Shown here piece by piece: positions 1 through 5,776 of a stretch of DNA of 10,864 nucleotides. Source of the DNA: Bacteroidota bacterium (GTDB lineage: Bacteria > Bacteroidota > Bacteroidia > NS11-12g > UBA9320); the NCBI GenBank assembly GCA_003485825.1, contig DNHN01000121.1, positions 1 to 10,864 on the forward strand, read 5' to 3'. The translations under genes and the position numbers were made by a program. Below the pieces are notes generated by a model. The model was not told the DNA's origin, ran no database searches, and saw only the letters and a list, made by a program, of their open reading frames with translations. Each line of letters begins with the position of its first letter. Position 1 is the stretch's first letter.

Positions 1-101
1 AATACCCAGGTGATAGTGCCTGCTGGTATAAACTCTTTGGCTACTACTCCGTAACCTATCTCCGTACTGATGTACTGCAATTCTGTTTTTGGAAATATCA
101 T
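1..101 (-). CDS. SET-domain-like protein, N-terminal fragment (runs off the left edge)
   Basis: An ATG at 101-99 opens a frame of 33 codons that is still open at base 1, so only the N-terminus is visible. The peptide contains GYGVVAKEFIPAGTITWV (residues 16-33). This fits the opening of a SET domain, where a G-x-G-x-x-A segment is followed by a short strand and a P-x-G-x-I turn that help form the S-adenosylmethionine site. Family knowledge: SET domains transfer methyl groups to protein lysines, and small stand-alone bacterial versions exist, mostly of unknown substrate. No signal peptide is visible, so the product is probably cytoplasmic. A TAnnTTTG promoter box lies 25 bases upstream. The catalytic NHxxxPN and tyrosine motifs would lie outside the window, so activity cannot be judged. 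The assignment rests on about 18 residues. Confidence 0.6.
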   Translation of the reverse strand, partial: MIFPKTELQYISTEIGYGVVAKEFIPAGTITWV

Positions 102-116
102 TGGGTTCTAACTTTT

Positions 117-143
117 AATTTAGAATCAAATGTATTCTTAATT
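117..143. repeat. Imperfect inverted repeat around the -7 box
   Basis: The arms AATTTAGAAT (117-126) and ATTCTTAATT (134-143) pair at 9 of 10 positions around a 7-base loop that is almost exactly the candidate -7 box. It could be an operator for the SET-like gene or an AT-rich terminator about 50 bases past the DUF1801 stop at 192. Low AT-rich complexity makes a chance match possible. Confidence 0.3.
127..134 (-). promoter_or_regulatory. Candidate -7 promoter box for the SET-like gene
   Basis: Read on the minus strand the bases are TACATTTG, an exact match to the Bacteroidota -7 consensus TAnnTTTG, ending 25 bases before the ATG at 101. No TTG element is present 17-23 bases upstream, so only half of the expected promoter is seen. 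Confidence 0.4.
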
Positions 144-191
144 GGTATGCGGTAAGTTAGAGCTACATCTATTTGGTCGAAAAAAGTAAAT

Positions 192-557
192 TTATTTTGA
201 GCTCTTTTTGATCCCAATTGAGGGGTCAGCAGAAATACTTTCTTGTATAATTTCATCTAACAGCTCAAAGTCTAGGTTGGAAATGTCTGTGTACGTTATA
301 CCGGCCATCCATTTGCGATTTTTCATGTCCAGTATCGGTAGGCTTTTCTTCATTTTTGCAGCATTCCAAAAGACCAATTCTACTCCACCTTTCTTTTGTG
401 GGTTTAGGTAACATATGGGCTTAGTCAGCGAATAGAAAGGGATGCCATATTTGATACTTGCTTGTATATTATCATATCCCGTAATGAAGTTATGTAGCAG
501 TAACAATAACTCGTGTTGCTTCCCTTTTTGTTTGTATATGAAGTCGATAACTGTCAA
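192..557 (-). CDS. DUF1801 (YdhG-like) domain protein
   Basis: A 121-residue protein matching the DUF1801 fold in its usual order: a helical N-terminus, IKYGIPFY (residues 35-42), the strand ICYLNP plus GGVELVFW (48-64), a central basic segment, and MKNRKWMAGITY (78-89), which matches the family's K-N-R-K-x-x-A-G segment. Length is normal for a single-domain member. No signal peptide or membrane segment is present, so it is cytoplasmic. The biochemical role of the family is not established. The start is TTG at 557: the frame upstream is closed by TAA at about base 591, no in-frame ATG exists before the domain, and TTG gives the expected N-terminal length. The 86-base gap to the cupin gene upstream on the same strand would allow co-transcription. 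I see no clear TAnnTTTG box directly before it. Confidence 0.85.
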   Translation of the reverse strand: MTVIDFIYKQKGKQHELLLLLHNFITGYDNIQASIKYGIPFYSLTKPICYLNPQKKGGVELVFWNAAKMKKSLPILDMKNRKWMAGITYTDISNLDFELLDEIIQESISADPSIGIKKSSK

Positions 558-643
558 TTCCTTGATGTTAAGCCTTTTTATTACGTGTATTTATTCCTAG
601 TTCTTTCCGGTATTGGGTCCTTCACCACAAAATGGGTGATTAC

Positions 644-1048
644 TTATTGACTTGGCTCTATCCATATCCGTTCACCATTGAATTTAGGTGATTGCACAGA
701 CATCACTTTTAGCGGTCTGCGTTTTAGATTTGTCACCCCATGTACACTTCCTTTTGGGATTAGGATGACATCATTTCTGTGCACGATGATTGTTTTTCCA
801 TCTAGCGTCATACGACCTTTGCCCGATAGGATTTTTACTAATTCAGTGTGATATGCGTGATAGTGGGGCTTTACAGAATCTTTTATCCATATGATGTAAG
901 TGCTTTGTAATGAGTCGTCTGCTATTTTTTTTACGTATACGTTGGAGTAGTTGGTAGAGTCAGGATAGATGCGCTTGGTGTCTATGTGTTGAGCCATGGC
1001 TCCAGCGCAGATAAACAGCGTCCATAGAGTTATCTGTATTCTTTGCAT
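644..1048 (-). CDS. Exported cupin-domain protein
   Basis: A 134-residue protein with a signal peptide (residues 1-20, ending AMAQ) and a single cupin barrel. Cupin motif 1 is seen as H62-Y-H64-A-Y-H67-T-E69 with glycine 76 six residues after E69. Motif 2 is P98-K-G100-S-V-H103-G-V-T-N107, an exact PxG(x)2H(x)3N. H62, H64 or H67, E69 and H103 are therefore the likely metal ligands (Fe, Mn, Ni or Zn), and all expected ligands are present. Single-domain cupins of this size include dioxygenases, isomerases and binding proteins, and the sequence does not say which. The signal peptide puts it in the periplasm, which is less usual for small cupins. It is transcribed divergently from the secreted protein at 1115 and may be co-transcribed with the DUF1801 gene 86 bases downstream. 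Start ATG at 1048 is clear from the signal peptide. Confidence 0.85.
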   Translation of the reverse strand: MQRIQITLWTLFICAGAMAQHIDTKRIYPDSTNYSNVYVKKIADDSLQSTYIIWIKDSVKPHYHAYHTELVKILSGKGRMTLDGKTIIVHRNDVILIPKGSVHGVTNLKRRPLKVMSVQSPKFNGERIWIEPSQ

Positions 1049-1079
1049 AATTTGTTACAATTATAAGGTAACTATTCGC

Positions 1080-1087
1080 TTGCTTTG
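1080..1087 (+). promoter_or_regulatory. Weak candidate -7 box for the CarboxypepD_reg-like gene
   Basis: TTGCTTTG matches TAnnTTTG at all but one base and ends 27 bases before the ATG at 1115. The nearest TTTG upstream (1051-1054) is 25 bases away, slightly outside the usual 17-23 spacing. A divergent near-match (TATAATTG on the minus strand, 1065-1058) might serve the cupin gene. It lies between GTTAC (1054-1058) and GTAAC (1068-1072). Confidence 0.25.
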
Positions 1088-1114
1088 TGCGTTTAAGAGT
1101 TGAAGAACTATTTG

Positions 1115-1867
1115 ATGAGAATTTATCACACAATACTTTTGCTGTGTGTAGTACTTGGGATGAATGCTCAGGTTACTTCATTTACCGCTCGTTTCAAATC
1201 ATTGCAAAATGGTGAGGAGGTGCTGTATGCTAAAGTGAGTAACAGTGATGGGTTAGTGAAACTCACCAATATAGATGGTTACGTGACTATCCCACTGAGT
1301 GGAGAAGGAATCTTGACTGTCTCACATTTAGTGTATGATACTCTTACTATCAATGCATCTAACTTTCAAGGAAAGGATTCTTTGGTTTTTTACTTAAAGC
1401 CGAAGACGTATGATCTTAGAGAGGTCACTTTTTCCATTCTAGGTGAACGTTCACTATTTGATCAAAAGTTTGTATCCAATGATTTAGGAAAGTCGGATGA
1501 ACAAAAAGTACGTGAGAAGCTGCGAATCCTAGAAATGAAACAAGAACTTATTGGACTAGATAGAAGTGCACAGGGAGGAGCAGTGTTAGGCAGTCCTATT
1601 ACCTACTTGTATGATAGGTTTAGCAAAGACGGCAAGGAACGTATAGAGTATGCTCGACTCATAGAGCGAGACAGACAACTCAAAGAAGCAGGGAAAAAGT
1701 ATGACGCGCTGATTGTTAAAATGCTAACGAATTATGATGCAGAAGAATTGGAAAAATTTCAGAAATTCTGTGCTTTCCATCCGAGCTATATAGAAGCTGT
1801 AGATGCATTAGAGCTTTACTTTGAAATACTCCGGTGTAAGAAGGAGTTCATAGAGAAGGAGATTTAA
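1115..1867 (+). CDS. Secreted CarboxypepD_reg-like domain protein
   Basis: A 250-residue protein beginning with a signal peptide (residues 1-19, ending MNAQ). Residues about 20-105 form a carboxypeptidase-regulatory-like beta-sandwich: the run A-K-V-S-N-S-D-G-L-V-K-L-T-N-I-D-G resembles the family's 'N..G..T...G.F' pattern, followed by I-L-T-V-S-H-L-V-Y and LKPKTYDLREVTF. The C-terminal half is helical and charged and carries GGAVLGSPITYLYDRFSK (154-171), a segment I recognise from the Bacteroidota proteins of about 250 residues annotated only by their N-terminal domain. The role is unknown; envelope or surface association is inferred. A TTG at 1100 in the same frame would add five residues (MKNYL), but ATG at 1115 gives a standard signal peptide. 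The frame is closed by TAA just upstream at 1094. It converges with the barrel gene, 12 bases between the stops. Confidence 0.8.
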   Translation: MRIYHTILLLCVVLGMNAQVTSFTARFKSLQNGEEVLYAKVSNSDGLVKLTNIDGYVTIPLSGEGILTVSHLVYDTLTINASNFQGKDSLVFYLKPKTYDLREVTFSILGERSLFDQKFVSNDLGKSDEQKVREKLRILEMKQELIGLDRSAQGGAVLGSPITYLYDRFSKDGKERIEYARLIERDRQLKEAGKKYDALIVKMLTNYDAEELEKFQKFCAFHPSYIEAVDALELYFEILRCKKEFIEKEI

Positions 1868-1884
1868 GAAAACCCTTTCTTAAA
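1863..1884. terminator. Perfect inverted repeat holding both convergent stop codons; candidate bidirectional terminator
   Basis: TTTAAGAAA (1863-1871) and TTTCTTAAA (1876-1884) are perfect 9-bp complements around the loop ACCC. The plus-strand TAA (1865-1867) and the minus-strand TAA (1882-1880) sit at exactly mirrored positions in the arms. The stem has one G-C pair per arm and only short T runs after it, so it is a weak intrinsic terminator, but the placement between two convergent genes supports that role. Confidence 0.5.
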
Positions 1885-2629
1885 AGAGAACATAGCCCAA
1901 GCCTAGTTTAAATAGGGCTAAATCTTTAATACGTATTCTAGTGGCTATCACAGAACCTAAGTTATCATAACCTTCATCTTCTATAGCTCTTGAGATTTGA
2001 CTTGTACCAAAGTTGCCCGTAAGTTGAAAAGAAAAGTTATAATAAAGCATGGTGGTTATTAGTTTTTTAGTGCCAAACTCCAGGTCAAACGAATAATTTC
2101 GCAAGGGAATAGAAAAGGATTCAGTTGATTCTTGTATCGTTTTAGTTTGGCGGTTTACTGTTACTCCAGGCGTTAACTTATAGGAATGTCTAGAAAGTCC
2201 AATGTTGAAATAGCGTCCTATTGGGGCAATTGCTCCTTTATTTTTCTTGAAGATTGAAAAACCTAAACCCATTGAGTTTCCGGATAAATCTGTCTGAAAT
2301 GACGAACCAAACTGTTCACGCGTAGGTAAATGAGAGGTTCTTGAGGGCCCAAGCTTTGCGTATAAAGCAACCTTATTACTTAAAGCATAGTTGATCTTCA
2401 CTTCAGGATCTATATGGAAATGCAGATTTAAAAATCGATCCCTTTGCGGATATTCTTTGAAGGGTTTTTGCGGAGCATTGGTGAGTTGATATTTTAAATT
2501 GAGATCAGCAGTAAATCGCTTTCCCAGATAAAAGGAAGACTTTTCTTTTACAGTGACCATTTGTGCATTTACGGGATGTACAGCAAAAAATAAAAGTGAT
2601 AAACCAAGGACTAGTAGGGAGTTTCTCAT
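1880..2629 (-). CDS. Predicted outer membrane beta-barrel protein, third gene of the protease unit
   Basis: A 249-residue protein with a signal peptide (residues 1-23, ending VNAQ). The rest alternates polar and hydrophobic residues as in a small beta-barrel, with several amphipathic strands (for example FTADLNLKYQL, KVALYAKLG, YFNIGLSRHSYKL, YNFSFQLTGNFG) and a final strand LFKLGLGYVLF that ends in phenylalanine, the typical C-terminal recognition residue for the BAM complex. Eight or so strands would fit the length. I do not recognise a named family. Its ATG overlaps the M48 protease stop by four bases (ATGA, 2629-2626), so the two are translationally coupled and probably act together, perhaps as outer membrane partner or substrate. 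This last point is inference. The start is fixed by both the signal peptide and the overlap. Confidence 0.7.
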   Translation of the reverse strand: MRNSLLVLGLSLLFFAVHPVNAQMVTVKEKSSFYLGKRFTADLNLKYQLTNAPQKPFKEYPQRDRFLNLHFHIDPEVKINYALSNKVALYAKLGPSRTSHLPTREQFGSSFQTDLSGNSMGLGFSIFKKNKGAIAPIGRYFNIGLSRHSYKLTPGVTVNRQTKTIQESTESFSIPLRNYSFDLEFGTKKLITTMLYYNFSFQLTGNFGTSQISRAIEDEGYDNLGSVIATRIRIKDLALFKLGLGYVLF

Positions 2630-4797
2630 TTCTTTCTTATCTGGTTTAGTGAGTTGTAGATATGGGCATTTTGCAAGTGTATATTCATATCTGCATTGAA
2701 GTATTTGGTGCTACTAAATGCTGGGTTGTGAGTATCCAGGTTTAATATGAAGAAACCATAGTCAGTTGTTTTGTCAACGGTAAGTTGCCATTTTAGATAC
2801 ACTGGGAAAGCGTAAAATACAACAGCAGATAGCAGGGCATATCCGGCGTTAAACGGACGCCTTTCTATCTCTGTGTAGATGCCAATGAGGCCTACGTACT
2901 TACTGTTGTACTTCTTAGTCAGGGAGTCCATGTATTGGGCGTTGTATGGGATGAAGTCGAGTCCTTCAAACTGAGATCGTTCTCCTATGTAATCGTATAA
3001 TTGACTAAACTCGTTGTAGTTTTCTGTTGTGAAGCCAGGATCCCTGAAGTTGTCTACAAAGTTGAGTTTGATGTCTAACTTGTCGGCATTTTCTTTAACC
3101 AAGTTGACCAAGTTTGTTTCGTTGAGATCATTTTTTTTGACGTTCGATTTTGCCGACTTTCTGTTGTCTTGGATGTAGAAGTTGGGAGTGGTCATTATCA
3201 GAGAAGGCACGTCCATAGAACTCTTTTTGGGTTTCCAGTTTTCCACTTGAACTTCTTTGTCTCGTTTTTTCTGTGCAGCAAGCTTGTCTTTAGCTTCGTC
3301 TACTGCCAGTATGAAGTCTTTTTCATTTATTATATTAAGAAGTGAATAGTATAAAGATTCTTCAGAATCGTTAGCTTTACGCTTACGAGCTATTTTTTCG
3401 TATTTACTTAGCTCCTTTTCCGGTGTATTGTCTGCTACTTCTGCAGAGTCTACTTGCGCCGGAGGGGTGGCCCCAAATGAGCGTAATTCATTTTTATCAA
3501 AAGAGACAAAGTCCCGTAGAACTGCAATTCTCAGGGACTTGAGAAACGTATTTTCTGGGTGGGTTAAGCTGTTTTGCCAGACTTGCTGTGTTGCCAAAGT
3601 AGAGATTTCATTTCTACTCAGTTTATTTAGAAAGTAATACAAATGCTGAATTTCTCCTTCGTGTTTTCGGTAGGACAGACTATAGGGAGTTCCATCAGAT
3701 CTGTTTTCAAAAGCAGATAGGCCATACCATACCATAGATTGACTGTTTAGTAAAAATTCATTTTCAGGATGAGCTTTGCGCATAATTAAGCTATGGTAGA
3801 GGCCCTTAACATAGTCTGCTCCGCGGATGAAGATGTTCATCATCTCAAAGCGTGCAAGTGTCCGTAATTCTATAAAAGACTCCTCGGAGCCATACAAGTA
3901 CACCTTACTTTGGTTGTCCATTTGGTTCGCTCGGAGGATGTCATCTATATTTTGACGTCTGGATTTTATATTTGGGTGAGTATGAAACTCATCGTCGATA
4001 TCCTCTTCTGCAGAAATAGTATGAATTAATTGCTCCTTGATTTTGTACCTATCTGGTATGCTGAAGTGTTCATTTTCTAGAAATGAAAAATCTAACACCT
4101 GCTCGTCAATAGGCAGGTAAGAGTATAACAGCACAGTAAAGGTTTTATTTAAAGATTCTGCTTTGTAACCTGCCTTGAGGGCTAATTTAAAACCTGCTTT
4201 ATCCGCTTCTTCTTCATTGTCTTTAGAGTATTTATAGTAGCTTGAAATTGCTTGGTCACCGTATCTTGACCTTTTTACTAAGTCCTGTGTATGCTGATAG
4301 GAAAGTTGATTGTGCTTTTCAATTACGTGGGTCAGTTCATGGGCGAGAACGAAAGCAAGTTGAGCCTCGTTTTCTAACTGGCCTATGAGTCCCACAGTGA
4401 TAAAAATGACACCTTGATGCGTAGCAAAGGCATTTACCTCATTGGACTTAAGCGTGAAGAGCTGCACGTAGTCCAGATCTTTATCGCTGGCTTCCTTTAG
4501 CTTGTCTAATACCCCATTGGCATACACTGTTAACGGATCCCCATACAACACTTTCCCTCCTTGAATGAGTTGTTGGAGGTTGTAATTTGTAAGTGCGCTA
4601 AAGTCTTCCGCATTTTTATTGGAAATGGAATTGTCATTTTTGAGTAGTTCGTTGTCCGCGGCAATCTTATCATCTAGGAACTTAACGAAAAAATCAGGTA
4701 TGGGTCCGGCAGATTTTAATTTAGTAAAGCTATTTAAATCTTGAGCATCAGCCTGCGATACTAAAAAAAGAAAGAGTAGGAGCAAAGTTTTATTCAT
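2626..4797 (-). CDS. Periplasmic M48-family zinc metalloprotease, BepA-like, with long C-terminal extension
   Basis: A 723-residue protein with a signal peptide (residues 1-19, ending ADAQ). The M48 peptidase domain spans about residues 75-290: the helix FVLAHELTHVIEKH gives zinc ligands H153 and H157 and catalytic E154 (HExxH), the ExxAD motif at E195-A198-D199 followed by a glycine at 202 supplies the third ligand (E195), and the H274-P275...R280 segment matches the 'THPxxxxR' signature of BepA/Oma1-type members. All key residues are present, so it should be active. Family knowledge: BepA-type proteases degrade or help assemble outer membrane barrels such as LptD and BamA. Here roughly 430 residues follow the protease domain instead of a short TPR domain. 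They include two HPENxFL motifs (343-349 and 413-419), a charged coil-like stretch (460-525) and a hydrophobic segment near 652-668. The gene lies 34 bases after the metzincin lipoprotein gene and overlaps the barrel gene by four bases. Confidence 0.85.
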   Translation of the reverse strand: MNKTLLLLFLFLVSQADAQDLNSFTKLKSAGPIPDFFVKFLDDKIAADNELLKNDNSISNKNAEDFSALTNYNLQQLIQGGKVLYGDPLTVYANGVLDKLKEASDKDLDYVQLFTLKSNEVNAFATHQGVIFITVGLIGQLENEAQLAFVLAHELTHVIEKHNQLSYQHTQDLVKRSRYGDQAISSYYKYSKDNEEEADKAGFKLALKAGYKAESLNKTFTVLLYSYLPIDEQVLDFSFLENEHFSIPDRYKIKEQLIHTISAEEDIDDEFHTHPNIKSRRQNIDDILRANQMDNQSKVYLYGSEESFIELRTLARFEMMNIFIRGADYVKGLYHSLIMRKAHPENEFLLNSQSMVWYGLSAFENRSDGTPYSLSYRKHEGEIQHLYYFLNKLSRNEISTLATQQVWQNSLTHPENTFLKSLRIAVLRDFVSFDKNELRSFGATPPAQVDSAEVADNTPEKELSKYEKIARKRKANDSEESLYYSLLNIINEKDFILAVDEAKDKLAAQKKRDKEVQVENWKPKKSSMDVPSLIMTTPNFYIQDNRKSAKSNVKKNDLNETNLVNLVKENADKLDIKLNFVDNFRDPGFTTENYNEFSQLYDYIGERSQFEGLDFIPYNAQYMDSLTKKYNSKYVGLIGIYTEIERRPFNAGYALLSAVVFYAFPVYLKWQLTVDKTTDYGFFILNLDTHNPAFSSTKYFNADMNIHLQNAHIYNSLNQIRKK

Positions 4798-4818
4798 AGT
4801 GTTTATAGATCAGTACTT

Positions 4819-4826
4819 CAAAAGTA
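4819..4826 (-). promoter_or_regulatory. Possible internal -7 box before the M48 gene
   Basis: On the minus strand the bases read TACTTTTG, an exact TAnnTTTG match, 21 bases before the M48 ATG. No TTG lies at the expected distance upstream. The box overlaps a 5-bp hairpin, TACTT-CAA-AAGTA on the plus strand (4814-4826). It may be a secondary promoter inside the unit or chance in AT-rich DNA. Confidence 0.25.
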
Positions 4827-4831
4827 TATTA

Positions 4832-5644
4832 TTATTTAGCTTTTATCTCTGATTTGCATTGATTACCAAATAATTGGACTTTGCCAGAAAGCAGAAATGG
4901 TTGAACAAATTGTTGAATTTTTGTTCCGCTATTTTGCCAGAACATTACACATTTAGGGTTGATACAATGAGCGCCGTGATTGGCATCTTGATGCGCACTA
5001 GTCACTGGCACGCCATTGTTTACTAAACCAAGCGCATGCCCAATCTCATGCACGATAGTACTCTGCTCTATCAGAGCCTGCTCAGCAGCGGAGTTTGATG
5101 AAGTTTTAATGACGGGTTTAAATACTGCGATCACAGGTGTGCCATCTAGGTTGATGCCAAGTATTTTTTGCTTGGGCATGCCGTCTTTGATGTAGTATCC
5201 ATTCAAGAAGAGTACGACTATACTTTTGTCCTCCGTTGCGTTATCGTTTTTTTGAATACCTTGAGCAAAGGATGCTAAATTTTCACGGGTATAGTTGTTT
5301 TGCTCAAGTGCTCCTAGATTAATCATTTCCTCTATGCCGACAGGTACTTTTAAGTTTATTCCTCGGGTATCTAAGAGGTCTGTAATGTTTTGCTTGCACA
5401 CGTCCCACGCATCAAAAGTATTGTATTTAACAAATGGGGAGGCTCCTTCTTCATAGCCAACTAGGATGGTGAGTGAGCGAGTATTTGTATAAAAATTGGA
5501 TACAAAGTTATCAGTAGGTACTAGCACTGTCTCGCTATCAGAGCAACTGGACATGCCTAGAAACAGTAAAACTAGAACTGGAATTTTGGCGAGCACACCA
5601 AATAGCCGTTCCCGTTTCCTAGTTAGTGCACTTAACCTATCCAT
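4832..5644 (-). CDS. Zinc metalloprotease lipoprotein, archaemetzincin-like ('membrane metalloprotease')
   Basis: A 270-residue lipoprotein. A hydrophobic signal (residues 17-31) ends in a lipobox at M-S-S-C34. The following residues SDSE are acidic, like lipoprotein export signals that direct Bacteroidota lipoproteins to the cell surface, so surface exposure is plausible. The active site is HEIGHALG (H199, E200, H203, G206), the metzincin HExxHxxG. The position expected for the third ligand is N209. H226 directly precedes C227-x4-C232-x-M234, which matches the archaemetzincin HCx4CxM, so H226 may be the third ligand after an insertion. The second archaemetzincin CxxC is not seen; there is only C263. 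Proteins of this type are common in Flavobacteriia, with no known substrate. The start is uncertain: ATG 5644 gives a 33-residue signal, while GTG at 5596 gives an 18-residue one and would leave a leader of about 45 bases after the predicted transcription start. It is first in a three-gene unit with M48 and barrel. Confidence 0.82.
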   Translation of the reverse strand: MDRLSALTRKRERLFGVLAKIPVLVLLFLGMSSCSDSETVLVPTDNFVSNFYTNTRSLTILVGYEEGASPFVKYNTFDAWDVCKQNITDLLDTRGINLKVPVGIEEMINLGALEQNNYTRENLASFAQGIQKNDNATEDKSIVVLFLNGYYIKDGMPKQKILGINLDGTPVIAVFKPVIKTSSNSAAEQALIEQSTIVHEIGHALGLVNNGVPVTSAHQDANHGAHCINPKCVMFWQNSGTKIQQFVQPFLLSGKVQLFGNQCKSEIKAK

Positions 5645-5648
5645 TTAG

Positions 5649-5678
5649 CAAATTTATCAGAAGTTCTCAAAATCAAAA
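5649..5678 (-). promoter_or_regulatory. Promoter of the protease-barrel unit
   Basis: On the minus strand TTTTG (5678-5674) is followed after 17 bases by TAAATTTG (5656-5649), an exact match to the Bacteroidota promoter TTG-N17-23-TAnnTTTG. Transcription would start around 5641-5645, at or beside the ATG at 5644. The message is then either leaderless or translated from the GTG at 5596. Confidence 0.6.
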
Positions 5679-5681
5679 GCC

Positions 5682-5727
5682 GATTAACTCCTTTATTGTT
5701 TACTCGAGTAGTAACAATTTATTAATC
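5682..5727. promoter_or_regulatory. Nested inverted repeat between divergent promoters, candidate operator
   Basis: The core TACTCGAGTA (5701-5710) is a perfect 10-base palindrome. It is flanked by TTGTT (5696-5700) and, after a 2-base offset, AACAA (5713-5717), and further out by GATTAA (5682-5687) and TTAATC (5722-5727). The outer pair is centred within one base of the core. The element sits between the -33 regions of the two divergent promoters, where a shared regulator would bind. No regulator gene is in the window. Confidence 0.4.
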
Positions 5728-5731
5728 AACA

Positions 5732-5766
5732 TTGGGTAAAAGTGTTCGGCAGACGTATTACCTTTG
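5732..5766 (+). promoter_or_regulatory. Promoter of the PorV/PorQ-like and propeller unit; decides the start codon
   Basis: TACCTTTG (5759-5766) matches TAnnTTTG exactly, with a TTG at 5732-5734, 24 bases before it, just past the usual spacing of 17-23. Transcription would begin near 5772. That places the upstream in-frame TTG at 5732 outside the message and favours the TTG at 5777 as the start of the barrel gene. Confidence 0.55.
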
Positions 5767-5776
5767 TGCCATAGTT

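Noticed and set aside
208..411. Plus-strand open frame of 67 codons over the DUF1801 gene
   Set aside because: Antisense to a recognised domain protein, with no promoter or family match. The plus-strand frame at 3428-3637 inside the M48 gene is likewise a shadow.
622..639. Small hairpin TCACC/GGTGA just past the cupin stop
   Set aside because: A stem of only 5 bp with an 8-base loop and no T run afterwards on the minus strand; not enough for a terminator call.
3131..3138. Run of eight A on the coding strand of the M48 gene as a possible frameshift site
   Set aside because: The frame is intact across it (V-K-K-N-D), and an A8 run in a lysine-rich linker of AT-rich DNA is unremarkable.
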